DNA from: Hysterangium stoloniferum
Taxonomy: Eukaryota; Basidiomycota; Agaricomycetes; Hysterangiales; Hysterangiaceae
Length of the DNA stretch: 64,000 nucleotides
Direction: 5' to 3'
Assembly (NCBI GenBank): GCA_015178975.1
Contig: WHVD01000092.1
Location: forward strand, 281,611 to 345,610
Position numbers and translations under genes: made by a program. Each line of letters starts with the position of its first letter. The first letter of the stretch is position 1. A model generated the notes under the pieces. The model saw only the letters and a program-made list of their open reading frames with translations, was not told the origin of the DNA and did no database searches. Below, piece by piece: positions 33,912 to 45,282 of this stretch.

Positions 33912-35791
33912 ATGTCTACTTCCGACGAGACGACTCCGGGGAATCACGATTCGGCAACGGCTAGGATCGACCTCGAAGACATTGAGGAACTCCCACCCTT
34001 AGTTTCCCCTGGTGTGTTGAGTTCAGAGCAACGGGACGAGAACGTTAAAGGGATGAGAGAGATGTTCAGGAAGAAGCTTCGAGAACGATGGGGTTGTAAC
34101 GAACCAGGCCATGATCTATGTTATCGGGCCCCGGATGGTAGGCAACACATACAGCTGTCTGCAAACCATATAGAGATTTGGGTTGACGAGTGGGTGAGTA
34201 AAGTATAATGCTATTTCCATGTGATATGTGTCACATGCTGCGTACTCAGTGTCAAGGAGAAACGGGCTACCATGACCCACCGAATGCTGTTAAGAGATCC
34301 ACCAACACGGCATCCAACCTCAGCCCCTACTGCCGTCATGCCGATGACTGGGGAATGATCTCGCGGAGTCAGGGGACAATGTCAAGTATTGACATTGGCC
34401 CCGGGTATTACTGTGGAGTCGGTTTGGAAAGGGTTGGGATGAAAGTCCTTCACAGTGCTAAGACAGCTTCGCTGATCGCAAAGTTGACAATATACCGGGA
34501 AATCACCCGCTTGTTACGAGATGATGGTGCCTCTGGCAAGTTTCTACACAAGCATCTTACGCTACCAAAACTGGGAAGACTAGTTCAAGACAGTGCTGAT
34601 TTAGCAAGGTAGGGATACCTCAATCAGTGAATACACTGGAAATATTCATATCTGAGTCGTAGACCTATATACCCGTCTCAAATTCGGAGAAGAGCGACGG
34701 AAGTTTTAAAGAATTTCCCGATATTTTCACATATACGGGGGACCAGAAAAGGTCACACTGCCCAGCTTATGACATTCTTAGCTTCGGCCTTCTTTTACTG
34801 CCCCGGCGTTCACCGGTTAGATACAGACGCGTCATCTGCCATCACGTCAACTGCGATTACGTCATCACTTTACAACGTTTCACCGCTGCACACCAACTTT
34901 GATCAAGTTGCATCATCATTTATCATACACATCGCCCGTTATTTCTCAGAATCTGATTATGTCTCAGAAGATTGGCCCTTCCCCTTTTTCCGCCTTACGT
35001 ATATCGTGGAAGCGATCTGCCACATGCGTCCACTATCTGTAAAGGAGCTCACGGCGATCAGAGGTTGCATTGAATTCTGGTTACAACCGTGCGTCGTGCC
35101 ATCACACCATTTCACCCTTCCCACCAAAACCATAACAGTGAATATCAGACACAACGACTTTACTTTTATGGATCTCCTATCCGGCTTCTATTGTGTTGCA
35201 TTCACCAAGATGCATGGTTTCGAGATATCGCTGGAGCTGTATTGAGGGTTGTATTCGACAACATAAACATGCATATAGCATCATTGACACTTCATCTTGA
35301 TTGGCTCACGTCGGACTCACTGTGTGGGAGTATTCGCTCCTTGGAAACCTTCTTTGACGACAGCACGCTTCTCACCGATCACATCAACCAGCTGAATGTC
35401 GTTTCTTCGTTCATTGGACCCATCGTACGGTACGTTCACTATATTTTATCTTCCAGCACCGTCTTACATCCACCCATGAAACTTTCCAACCAGTCTGATT
35501 CTGACGCACACGAGTCCTGATTGGTATCTCCTGGAGTGTGGCGTAAGAATAATCGAGTTGACTCTGAAGCTGATAGCTGCATCTTCCGAGGCCGAATCTG
35601 CGTTGACCACGGTGCGCAGCCTTGATACCATCGCCATTCTCGTTTCTCTTCTTCCACATTGTGACATTATGCGCGGCACGACCAACGACGATTTCTTCAA
35701 TGATTCGGTTAAAGATTTAGATTTCACCGCGCGGTCCTTCCTTTGCGTGGTCGCCACACCTTCTACTTGTGTGTCAGTACGGTCTAATTAG
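33912..35791 (+). CDS. Family A copy 9, intact five-exon gene (551 aa)
   Basis: Exons are 33912-34193, 34250-34608, 34663-35088, 35139-35429 and 35494-35791. Introns are 56, 54, 50 and 64 nt with donors GTGAGT, GTAGGG, GTGCGT and GTACGT and AG acceptors. Spliced, it is open throughout. Residues ~1-94 are acidic at the start (EDIEELPPLVSP), then C-x4-H-x2-CY, H and W. Exon 2 adds CQGETGYHDPP and the conserved GPGYYCGVGLERVGMKVLHS. Exon 3 has FFYCPGVHRLD and TYIVEAICHMRPLSVKELTA. Exon 4 has CCIHQDAWFRDIAG and LLTDHINQLNVVSSFIG. Exon 5 ends FLCVVATPSTCVSV. No membrane segment or signal peptide is apparent. Function unknown. Confidence 0.75.
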
Positions 35792-35794
35792 ACT

Positions 35795-36928
35795 CCCTAT
35801 CAGTGTTGAAGGCACATAGTTGCCCTGACAAAGGTCTTACACCATCGATTGTACACACTTTCTAATCATTTCTCTTCGATGATGCCGACACATCTCAACC
35901 AAACTAGGATTGCAGCCGGGGTTGCAGATGTTATAAATATATATGGTTTGAACCTATGTAAGAACTATATAGTGACTTTTCATTGTCGCCGCGAGCTCCT
36001 CATTTGTCCCCATAAATGTGTTGAAGACATTTGCACTAGCCGTGATTAGACTAACATCCGCATTTTAAAGTAAGATATCAGTGGAGATCTGAAAAAGGTC
36101 ACCCCCACCCCCAATTCGATGCATGTCTCGTTCAGGCTCATAGTGCCTTCAGGGTAATGTTCAATCGATAAGATGCATGATCTTCCCACCAAGGCCTCCA
36201 CACCGTGCGAGTCAATGTGCTGGGCGAATTCCTTAAACTAATTCTCTTCCATTGAAAAATTAAGAATAAAGCTACCATAGGCCGAGCAAATCTAAGAGCG
36301 CATACATTCACTTTTCGCCGCCACCGCGCGCTCTGCATGTTGCACGCGTTGATGCCATACATGCATTGAATACACTCGCGGCCACCACCAGCGGCTAGAC
36401 TGATATCCTATTTATCAATGACAATCATTTCAAACAGGACGCGAACTTGAGAGTTGTATGAAGCTACATAATTTCATACAATTTAAAAGCGAAGATACTC
36501 ACTTGTAATAGTCGCTGCGTTGTTCACTACACTGGTGTTGAATATACTCCAATGACTACTCGGTGAAATCACATCGCATATACTAGCAGTAACAATGTCA
36601 ATCGAATACCACTACGGCGTCTCCAAAGAAGGGGGTCCCACCATTCTTCTTGTGTCCTTTGTTGGGAGAACAGGAAGCCGGGGCCAAACCAATGGAAACC
36701 ACCATGATCAAAACACCGACATTTCTTCACATGTGGTGAGTTTTCACCTTGTATAAGAGCAAGGTAGCTCGTGATGATGTCAGGCGGAATCCCATATCAG
36801 CTAAGAGCTGAAGAATAGCCACGACCCGCCGCGTGGAGCAGTCATTCCCCGAGATTTTCTTGTTTATGGTCTGTTTCAATGTTTCACTCGTTAGCGTCAA
36901 ACTACACGCCACGACAATTTATTTTACT
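35795..36928 (-). pseudogene. Block B copy, cut by a transposon nest
   Basis: The FKEF-type end lies at about 36160-36250 and an N-terminal frame, MACSLTLTSETLKQTI, begins at 36912. The module order matches the 24.6, 43.7 and 62.4 kb copies. Array homology stops at about 36929, in the middle of the usual TTTACTCGCTATCCC sequence, where foreign DNA begins. Confidence 0.4.
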
Positions 36929-37337
36929 CATGTATGCTGTGCAGAAATCATATGGTCACTCAGGGCATCAAACCACAGACATCATTGAATTGGATCAAGT
37001 AGTACAGCCATGTCCATTATCACCATGTTTTGGAGAGAAAGCCAGTAATTTGGACCCAATAGGCAATGTGTTATGTGGAACAAATACTATTGAGTGTGTG
37101 GAGCGATTTTGGATCAACTCATTCCACACTAAAGCTACATTTCAGACAGTTTTCTAGATAGTGATTACAGCATCAGAGGATAGTGTTGTATATTAGTTTC
37201 TCTTTTTCCACAGTTGAGTCCACAATGTTGTTACTATCTGTAGGCTCCGAAAATACATGATTTAGAGTTTTAAGACTGATAGGTTGGGAAATGTACTGGG
37301 GTGTAGCTAAGTTGATATTCTGATTATTCTTTAGACT
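36929..37337 (+). mobile_element. Possible transposon-ORF remnant
   Basis: A frame at 36879-37157, entering from array sequence, reads IIELDQVVQPCPLSPCFG, then ERFWINSFHTKATFQ and a stop. The arrangement (IELxxVVQPCPLxP, followed by FWxNxFxxKxxFQ) resembles the end of large proteins encoded by agaricomycete cut-and-paste elements, as I recall them. The match is from memory and short, so this is tentative. Confidence 0.3.
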
Positions 37338-37479
37338 ACATCAGTAAAATGGTATTAAATGCTGAGAGGAGGTACCCCTATTCTGGGATGCTCCACATGC
37401 TCCACAACATCCAGGAGCTTCCTAGAATGGGGGGATCTCCTCCGGGAGCTGTCCAGAACAAATACCATTTTACTGATGT
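37338..37479. mobile_element. MITE with perfect 19 bp terminal inverted repeats
   Basis: The left end ACATCAGTAAAATGGTATT (37338-37356) is matched exactly in reverse complement at 37461-37479. With flanking T/A the match is 20 bp. The 142 bp element has an inverted-repeat-rich interior (GGGATGCTCC, CTCCTCCGGGAGC) and no coding capacity. A further copy of one terminus is at 39640-39657. Confidence 0.75.
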
Positions 37480-38047
37480 ATATACATAGACCTTATAGTT
37501 GTTATGCTACTAATCCAATCAGACAAAAAGATGAAATGGGAAGACAGGAAGGATACAGGGTTGACTGATTTAGGAACAAGGGTTGGGCAGGAAATGGTAC
37601 AAGTCCAAATAGCACAATAAGCAAGTGACTACACATACATATGTCAAATTCAAACCAGAGATAGGGTAGAACACAGGTTACAAAGCATCTAGCATTCATG
37701 GAATAATCTGACAGGACCCAAGAGATGAATTGTCTTAGACAACCTAGGGTCAGAAGCCATAAGGGACATTCCAGAACCCAGTGGAATATCTGGGTCTTGG
37801 GACTGTGACCAAAATGAACAAACAACAAGAAAAATAAGATAAATTGTGAATGAGTATTGGTTTCTAAGGATATGTGTGACAATGTGGAAAGATGTTGGAG
37901 TACACTCCAGGTCCAATATTGGTTCCTAATGCTTACTATTTAAACTGGTTGCTCTATCATTCAAACAATATTGATTTACAGTTAAGTACTCCTAAATATT
38001 TTTATTATCTTTATTTTTATTTGATACATTAATCTTTTTGATGTTCA
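37480..38047. other. Unique sequence, no gene supported
   Basis: A 126-codon minus-strand frame here is very hydrophobic and lacks any motif. Composition alone could explain it. The region lies inside the transposon nest. Confidence 0.4.
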
Positions 38048-38577
38048 CCTTATAGTTAGATAGGATAGAATTCTATATGGCACAAAAGAAAGGGTTAGAC
38101 AAAGAAGAGTTGGTGAAGTGATTTTGACAATGTCGCCGACAATGAGCTCAAACAGAACATGACTCGGAGCGCTAAGTGCTGGAGTGTTGCCAAAAGTACA
38201 GGTGTGTTGTTGGGGCAGTTGTCATGCATTGCTGGGCTGATCCCCTGTAAGGGACACTCAAAATCCTTCTCAGTGAGGTGAAATTTAAGAAATGGATTTT
38301 GTTTGCCACAAAATTTCAAATTGATTTCTTTATAAGGAAATTAATAGAATCTTGCAATGCACAAAATCCATTTCTTAAATTCTAACAAAATTTGACATCT
38401 CTGCAAAGGATTTTGTGGTGCTCCAAAAGTGGTTCACCCCAGCAGTGATGTCTGATAATAGCTTTGTGCGTACATAAGAATACGCGAGGGATATTTTTAT
38501 TATTATTCAAGGCAGAATTATAAAACAGTATTATTTCCGGGAGAGGGAGACAACGGCTATCCTATCTAACTATAAGG
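38048..38577. mobile_element. Non-autonomous element with 21 bp inverted ends
   Basis: CCTTATAGTTAGATAGGATAG at 38048-38068 has an exact reverse complement at 38557-38577. Inside, a second perfect 21 bp inverted pair (38282-38302 and 38361-38381) makes a long hairpin with a 58 nt loop. There is no coding capacity. A MITE-like element, or two nested ones, is likely. Confidence 0.65.
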
Positions 38578-38787
38578 CAAGCAGCGCTAGTGTTCTGCGC
38601 CTAACTAGATATGGGTGCGTGGGTACTAGGTGCACCCATGTGTCGCTTCCGCGTGTGCAGGAGGAGTTGGGACATAAGCGCCACTCATGGAATATGCTGG
38701 AGCTGCCCGGACGCACATTTACCACTTCTGGAGAGTGCTGGAAGCGCCCGGACTCTCTTGGTGGAGGTCTAGACTAGTAAGTGTTCC

Positions 38788-39607
38788 TGTTAGGATACAC
38801 ACACAGGGCGGGTTTCCGGAGAAACCCGCAGAATATCTGGTAGGACTTGGCTTCAGCTTATAGGCTGCGCCCTCGCTAGATCGTGTTGTCCAATTTCAGA
38901 CAGGCGGACGGGAATCCCGGGGAGTCCAGGCAGGGGTTCGTGGGTCGTGAGTCGTAGGTCGTGAGTCGAGAGTTGTGAATCGAGATAGTTGAGAGAGATA
39001 GATGCGCTGGAGCCCGTGGGCTCCAACTAGTGCGAGCGGTCTGATAAGAGTAGGGTTTTAGAGAGGAAAATGTATTAGATTACTGGGGGGAATCTAAGCT
39101 AATTTTCTGACTGGATTGTATGTACAACATCTGCCAGTTTATATAGACCGGGGAATGCATGACATACCGAATCCAGTAATAATGAGACGAAACGAGCAAA
39201 ACATAAAACGGGAATAGTAAACACCAAATTGGTGTTAGGAATGGGACGGAACGGAGCGGAGTCCGAATCGTGACAAAGCATAACCCATAACGGGAAATGG
39301 AGCGGGAGCGGAGTCCTAAATCGTGACAGGTCATTTGACTAAAACAGGAACGGGGCTCGATTAGAGCGGTGACGGGATTCTAAGCGGGTTCCGATGACTG
39401 ATGCGTGGGACGAAGATGGACATAGACAGAGACGGGGTCCGGGGGAAGTCCGGTGACTGATATGTGTCTTAATGAGGTCGAACGTAACGAGTCTTGACGT
39501 AACGGAGTCCGGGCGGGAAATCCTATAAACAGACGATTGGTGCTTGTAGCGCGTGGGGGCGTACGAGTTAGTGCCCGGAGTCCGGCAGGATTTGTCCGGT
39601 CGTAACA
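38788..39607. mobile_element. Solo LTR, 820 bp, with 5 bp target duplication
   Basis: The element begins TGTTAGGATACACAC and ends GTCCGGTCGTAACA. It is flanked on both sides by GTTCC (38783-38787 and 39608-39612), a perfect 5 bp duplication. The interior shares GACTTGGCTTCAGCTTATAG and a TTTATATAGAC promoter-like box with the LTR at 55.2 kb and a weaker match with the gypsy LTR at 48.1 kb. Left by LTR-LTR recombination of a Ty3/gypsy element. Confidence 0.85.
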
Positions 39608-39639
39608 GTTCCTGACGGCTCTCAAGCCATTTAGTGCCC

Positions 39640-39657
39640 AATACCATTTTACTGATG
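39640..39657. repeat. Isolated copy of the 37.3 kb MITE terminus
   Basis: AATACCATTTTACTGATG repeats the right-hand terminus of the 37338-37479 element. It lies exactly at the border where array sequence resumes, so it may be the outer end of a larger element starting at 37338. Confidence 0.6.
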
Positions 39658-40130
39658 AAGCTCCTGACAGCTTTGGGTTTCACCTTCATATGATACCCCG
39701 GTCTCGATCAATCAGATAGAAGCAATAGGTCAACTGCAATGAGGTCATTATTTCATAATACTGCCGCCAAGCCACCACTCAATACCAACCTTGATGATGT
39801 CGCATCGACATTTATCATGCAAATCGCCCGAAATCTATCAACATTTCATGGTCAAGATACTTTACTCATTGGTAGGTTTGGGTATATTGTGGAAACCATT
39901 TTCCACGTCCGTCAGCAGTGTGGAAGTGACTTCGATCAGAGGCTACTTGAATTCTTGTTATAATAGTGCATCGCACCATCACACCTCATCCTGCTGACAA
40001 AAACCATTGTCGCCAGAATAGCCAGTAACGACATTGAGTTACCCAAGATCCTATTCAGCTATTCGGTTGCATCTACCAAGATTTATGGTTTCAACATGTT
40101 ACTGGAGCAGTATTCAAGATTATGGTGTGA
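39658..40130 (+). pseudogene. Family A copy 10, divergent subtype fragment
   Basis: Only exon-3- and exon-4-like parts survive: AAKPPLNTNLDDVASTF, a kinase-unrelated FHGQDTLLIG stretch and a VRQQC region, then the exon 4 start. It belongs to the subtype at 26.2 and 45.3 kb. The 5' half was lost at the junction with the transposon nest. Confidence 0.5.
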
Positions 40131-40264
40131 AGCAATTTCAGAGCACATATAATCACTTCTTATTCTTAATGCAGTTCTGTGCGGAGACGAAAGCTGGATC
40201 CATGATCCCTTTGAATTTGAAGGGCTCGTGTTTTGCAACTAATAAATAAATATGTTGTAGGACT
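40131..40264 (-). repeat. Block F fragment
   Basis: A short remainder of block F that breaks off at about 40264, where the family A leader begins. Confidence 0.35.
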
Positions 40265-40590
40265 AGATATATACTTCTGGAATGTCAGAAAAGCTGCATT
40301 GCAACTCTGACGCTCAATAATATTATACTATGGGGTAACAATTGGCTAAACTATTATTAAATGCTGTGTGAGCCTTCAGCAGAAGGCGTAAGAAAGTAGT
40401 AAGGTAACTTAGTGCACTGGAGCCTGTATGGCAGGTGAGGGGATGTTATTTACAAAGACGGCAGTGACAGGCTGTGAATGCTGTGTAAGCACGGCCACAA
40501 GGCTATACCTTGGTGGAATTAACTCTCCGACTGACCGCGCCATAAAAGCTCAGCACCCCTTTCGAATGTAAGTAGGACTGCTACCCACCA
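40265..40590 (+). promoter_or_regulatory. Leader region of family A copy 11
   Basis: A shortened leader that starts at the TCTGGAATGTCAGAAAAGC stretch. It keeps GGAATTAACTCTCCGACTG and CATAAAAGC 50 bp before the ATG. Block D and the distal part of the leader are missing, yet the gene is intact. Confidence 0.35.
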
Positions 40591-42466
40591 ATGTCTACTA
40601 TCACCGAGATGACTCTGAGAGATCACGATTTGGCAACGGCTGAGCCCTACGTTGAAGGCGTTGAGGAACTACTTCACCCAGATGTATTGAGTTCAGAGCA
40701 ACGGGACCAGATCATTCAGAAGGGGATGAGAGAGATATTTAGGGAAAAGCTTCAAGAACGATGGGGTTGTAGTGAACCCGGCCATGATTTATGCTATCAG
40801 GCCCCCGATGATGAGGAACACATACTGCTGTCTGCAAACCATATAGAGGTCTGGGTCGATGAGTTGGTGAGCGAAGTATAATGCTATGTCCATGGGATCT
40901 GTGTCACATGCAGCATATTTCAGTGCCAAGGGGAAACGAGCTACCATGAACCACCGACTGTTGTCAAGATGTCTTGGATATCCACCAACACGGCATCCAA
41001 CCTCAGCCCATATCGCAGTCATGACAATGACTGGGGAATGAGCTCACGGACTCTTGGGACATCATCAAGTATTGAAATTAGCCCTGGGTATTACTGTGGA
41101 GTCGGTTTGGAAAGGGTTGGGATGAAAGTCCTGCACAGTTCAAAGAAAGCTTCGCTGATGGGAAAGCTGACAATATACGGGAAAATAATCAGTCAATTGT
41201 CTCACACCAACGGTGCCTGTAGCCAGGTTCTACGCAATCATCTCACCTTGCCAAGATTGGGAAGACTAGTTCAAGAGAGTGTCGATTTAATGAGGTAGGG
41301 ATAACTCAGCGTCAATGTTGAATACACTCGAAATATCAACGTCTTTGTAGACCCACATACCCGCCTCAAATTCGGAAACGAGCTTGGACGATTTCATGGG
41401 ACCTGATGCCTCCACTTTATATGCAGCGGGGTAGCATACGTCAGACTACCCCGACTACCCGGCTTATGACGTATTTGGTTTGGGCCTTCACATGGTGTCC
41501 CGGCGTCTATTGGTCAGATACAGAGCCGTCACCGGCGATTACGTCATCACTTTACAACCTTTTAGTCAAGTCACCGCTGCACACCAACTTGGATGAGGTT
41601 GCATCAACATTTATCATACACATCGCCCGTTCTCTATCAGAATTTGATCGGCACTTACCCCTTTTCGTCCTTACGTATATCGTGGAAGCGATCTGCGACA
41701 TGCGTCCACTATCTGTAAAGGAGCTCACGGCGATCAGAGGTTGCTTTGAATTCTGGTTACAACCGTACGTCGTGCCATCACACCATTTCATCCTTCCCAC
41801 CAAAACCATCACAGAGAATGTCGGACACAACGACTTAACTTTTATGAATATCCTACAAGGCTTCTCGTGTGTTGCATGCACCAAGATGCATCGTTTCGAG
41901 ATATCGCTGGAGCTGTATTGAAGGTTTTATTGGACAACATAAACATGCATATAGCGTCATTGACACTTCATTTTGATTTGCACACGTCGATCTCACTGTA
42001 TCTGAGCATTGGCTCCTTGCAAACCTTCTTCAACGCCAGCATGCTTCTCACCGATCACATCAATGCGCTGAATGTGGTTTCTTCTCTCATTGGGTCCATC
42101 GTAAGGTACGTTCACGATATTTATCTTCCAGCACCGTCTTACATCCGCCCATACAATTGTCCTACCAGTCTCATTCTGACACATACGAGCCCAAATTGGC
42201 TTCTCCTGGTGTCTGGCGAAAGAATAATTGACTTGACTCTGAAGCTGATAGATGGATTTTCCGAGCCCGAATCTGCGTTGACCACAGTGTGCAGCCTCGA
42301 TACCATCGCCATTCTCGTTTCTCTTCTTCCACGTTGTGAGATTATGCGCGGCATGACCAACGACAAATTCTTCAATTACAAGCTTAAAACTTTAGATTTC
42401 ACCGCGCGTTCCTTCCTTTGCGTGGTCGCCACACCTTCCACTCATGTATCGGTAGGGTCCAATTAG
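40591..42466 (+). CDS. Family A copy 11, intact five-exon gene (549 aa)
   Basis: Exons are 40591-40866, 40924-41294, 41351-41764, 41815-42105 and 42169-42466. Introns are 57, 56, 50 and 63 nt. Exon 1 is two codons shorter than in copies 3 and 9 (the PPLVSP part is reduced) and exon 2 has four extra codons including SW. Both changes keep the frame. Intron 4 has lost one T relative to other copies; as this falls inside the intron it does no harm, which supports the intron. Exon 3 contains CPGVYWSD and IVEAICDMRPLSVKELTA. The protein ends STHVSVGSN. Intron 3 uses GTACGT instead of GTGCGT. Function unknown. Confidence 0.75.
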
Positions 42467-42867
42467 AGCCTCATATCAGTGTTGGAGAAACATGGTTGGC
42501 CCGACACCGGTCTTGCACCATCAATTGGTTACCCCTTCTAATCATTTCTCTTCGATAATGCCGACACAACTCAACCAAACCAGGAGGAGTTCAATAGCGT
42601 CGCCCTTTATTCTTGCCGCCGTGGTTGGGGATGTTATAAAGCTATATAATTTGAACATATGTAAGAACGCATATAATCACTTTGTATCATCGCCGCGAGC
42701 TCTGCAATTGCCCCATCCATGTGTTGAAAACATTTGGAGGCACTAGCCGTGGGTAGCCCAACATCCGAATCATGAACAATACTTGCTTTAAATATGATAT
42801 CATTGAAGGTCTGAAAAGGCCTCCTCCATTGCCATTTCGATGCCTTTCTCGTTCAGGCCCATCAGAA
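42467..42867 (-). repeat. Block B fragment (3' flank of copy 11)
   Basis: Nearly the same as 10595-11000, downstream of copy 2. It ends abruptly at TCAGGCCCATCA, where the middle of a family A exon 3 begins. Confidence 0.5.
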
Positions 42868-43705
42868 TCTCATCATGTCTCAGGATGTGATCGGCGCTTA
42901 CCCCTTTTCCGCCTTATTTACATCGTGGAAGCGATCTGCCACATGTGTCCACTATCTGTAAAGGAGCTCACGGCGGTCAGAGGTTGCATTGAATTCTGGT
43001 TACAACCGTGCGTCGTGCCATCACACCATTTCATCCTTCCCACCAAAACCATAACAGAGAATATCAGACACAACGACTTAGATTTTATCAAGATCCTATC
43101 CAGCTTCTTGTGTGTTGCATGCACCAAGATGCATGGTTTCGAGATATCGCTGGAGCTGTATTGAGCGTTTTATTGGACAACATAAACATGCATATAGCGT
43201 CATTGACACTTCATCTTGATGGGCTCACGTCGAACTCACTGTATCAGAGTATTGACTCCTTGAAAACCTTCAACGCCAGCACGCTTCTCACCGATCACAT
43301 CAACCAGCTGAATGTGATTTCTGCGCTCATTGGGCCCATCGTACGGTACGTTCACACTATTTTACCTTATGGCACCGTCTTACATTCGCCCATGAAACTG
43401 TCCTACCAGTCTCATTCTGACACACGAGCCCAGATGGGGTTATCCTAGAGTCTGGCGAAAAAATAATCGACTTGACTCTGAAGTTGATAGCTGGATCTTC
43501 CGAGCCCGAATCTGCGTTGATCACGGTGCGCAGCCACGATACCATCCCCATTCTCGTTTCTCTTCTTCCACATTGTGACATTTTGCGCGGCACGACCAAC
43601 GACAAATTCTTCAATTATTCGGTTAAAGATTTAGATTTCACCGCGCGGTCCTTCCTTCGCGTGGTCGCCACACCTTCCACTTGTGTGTCAGTACGGTCCA
43701 ATTAG
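42868..43705 (+). pseudogene. Family A copy 12, 5'-truncated and frameshifted
   Basis: It starts inside exon 3. Exon 3 ends at 43007, exon 4 is 43058-43345 (one codon shorter than usual), intron 4 is 43346-43409 and exon 5 is 43410-43705. Exon 5 has lost 2 nt in a CACACA run near 43425, which shifts frame away from the conserved C-terminus. No promoter or exons 1-2 are present. Confidence 0.65.
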
Positions 43706-43709
43706 ACCC

Positions 43710-44960
43710 CCCTATCAGTCAGTGTTGAAGGCACATAGTTGGCCTGACAAAGGTCTTACACCATCGATTGGATACACTTTCTAATCATTTCTCTTCGATG
43801 ATGCCGACACATCTCACCCAAACAAGGATTGCAGCCGGGGTTGCAGATGTTATAAATCTATATGGTTTGAACTTATGTAAGAACTATGTAGTGACTTTTC
43901 ATTATCGCCGCGAGCTCCTCAATTGTCCCCATCAATATGTTGAATACATTTGGGGCACTAGCCGTGGTTAGACTAACATCCGCACCATGAACGACACTTG
44001 TTTAAAGTAAGATATCACCGGAAGGTCTGAAAAAGGTCTCCCCATCCCTAATTCGATGCATGTCTCGTTCAGGCTCATCGTACCTTCAGATAATGTTCAA
44101 TCGACAAGATCCATGATCTTCCCACCAAGGGCCTCCATACCGTGCGAGTCAATATGCTGGGCGAATTCCTTAAACTAATTCTCTTCCATTGAAAACTTGA
44201 CAATAAAGCCGCCATAGGCCGAGCAAATATAAGAGCGCATACAGTCACTTTTCGCCGCCGCCGCGCGCTCTGCAGGTTCCACGCGTTGATGCCATATATG
44301 CATTGAATACACTCGCGGCCACCACCAGCGGCTAAACTGATATTTTAACAATCATTTCAAACAGGACGCGAACTTGAGAGTTGTATGAAGCTACATAATT
44401 TGATACAATTTAAAAGCGAAGATCGTCACTTGTAATAGTCGCTGCGAGGTTCTCCACACTGGTATTGAATATACTCCAATGACTACTCGCTGAAATCACA
44501 TCGCATATACTAGCAGTAACAATATCAATCGAATACCATTACGGCGTCTCAAAGAAGGCGGTCCCACCATTCTTCTCGTGTCCTTTATTTGGGAGAACAG
44601 GAAGCCGGTGCCAAACCAATGGACAACACCATGATCAAGACACCGACATTTCTTCACATGTCGTGAGTGTTTATCTTGTATAAGAGAAAGGTAGTTCGTG
44701 GCCATGTCTGGCGGACTCCCATATCAACTAAGAGGTGAAGAATACCCACGACTCGCCACATGGAGCAGTCATCCCCCGAGATTTTCTGGTTTATGGTTTG
44801 TTTCAATGTTTCAGTGGTTAGCGTCAAACTACACGCCATGACGATTTATTTTACTCCCCATCCCGACAGTTCCCCTGCTGCTTCCATGTCAGTTGACTGC
44901 ACCAATTGTCATGTTTGAATTATGTCATTGCGAGTAGTAGCGAAAATTCATTTGATTCAA
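43710..44960 (-). pseudogene. Block B copy, long form
   Basis: Modules in minus-strand order: MACSLTLTTETLKQTIN (from 44839), SLIQDKHSRHVKKC and HGVVHWFGTGFLFSQI, a NAYMASTR region, then FIVKFSMEEN and FKEFAQHIDSHGMEALGGK ending at the conserved TGA near 44099. A TAG replaces Trp before FKE. Small indels and frame changes occur between modules. Confidence 0.35.
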
Positions 44961-44984
44961 TCTAATATCAAAGGATTATTCGAC

Positions 44985-45282
44985 TAGATCCGTGGGCCTC
45001 TTGAACGTTGGTTGTCGTCCCCTTTCCTTCCTATGCGTTAGTCTCTACACCTTTGGTGTGTCGACACCGTTGACGAATTCGAATTACGTCTTCGTTTTGC
45101 GGAAAATACCCCCCGGAACATAACTACGTGGCTTCCACACTGCTTCATCAAAACGATGCTAGTGAGTTCGTCGCCATAAAGGTGCTCGCCAAGGAGACAC
45201 AGCTAGATGGCAGCTTTGACATTCGCAAGGACGTAAAGTGCCTCACAATCCTTAATCTACCTTACCATCGTCACATCTAACA
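44985..45282 (+). repeat. Block C copy 7, degenerate
   Basis: Closely parallels 25.86-26.18 kb, including the shortened GTTTTATCAAAA-type start region. No open frame. Confidence 0.45.

Noticed and set aside
34769-35245. A single plus-strand frame running past EFWLQPCVVPSHHF to a stop at SLELY, as the end of the gene
   Set aside because: The same read-through occurs in several copies only because intron 3 and exon 4 are similar at the DNA level. Splicing the 50 nt GTGCGT...CAG intron enters the frame with CCIHQDAWFRD that is conserved in all copies, including those where the read-through frame is closed.
37502-37882. A 126-codon hydrophobic minus-strand frame
   Set aside because: No motif, no conserved start context, and composition typical of a chance frame in an AT/CT-biased stretch inside a transposon nest.
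41867-42466. A 199-codon continuous frame suggesting exons 4 and 5 are one exon
   Set aside because: It depends on a one-base loss inside the region that is a 64 nt intron in all other copies. The intron borders are still present.
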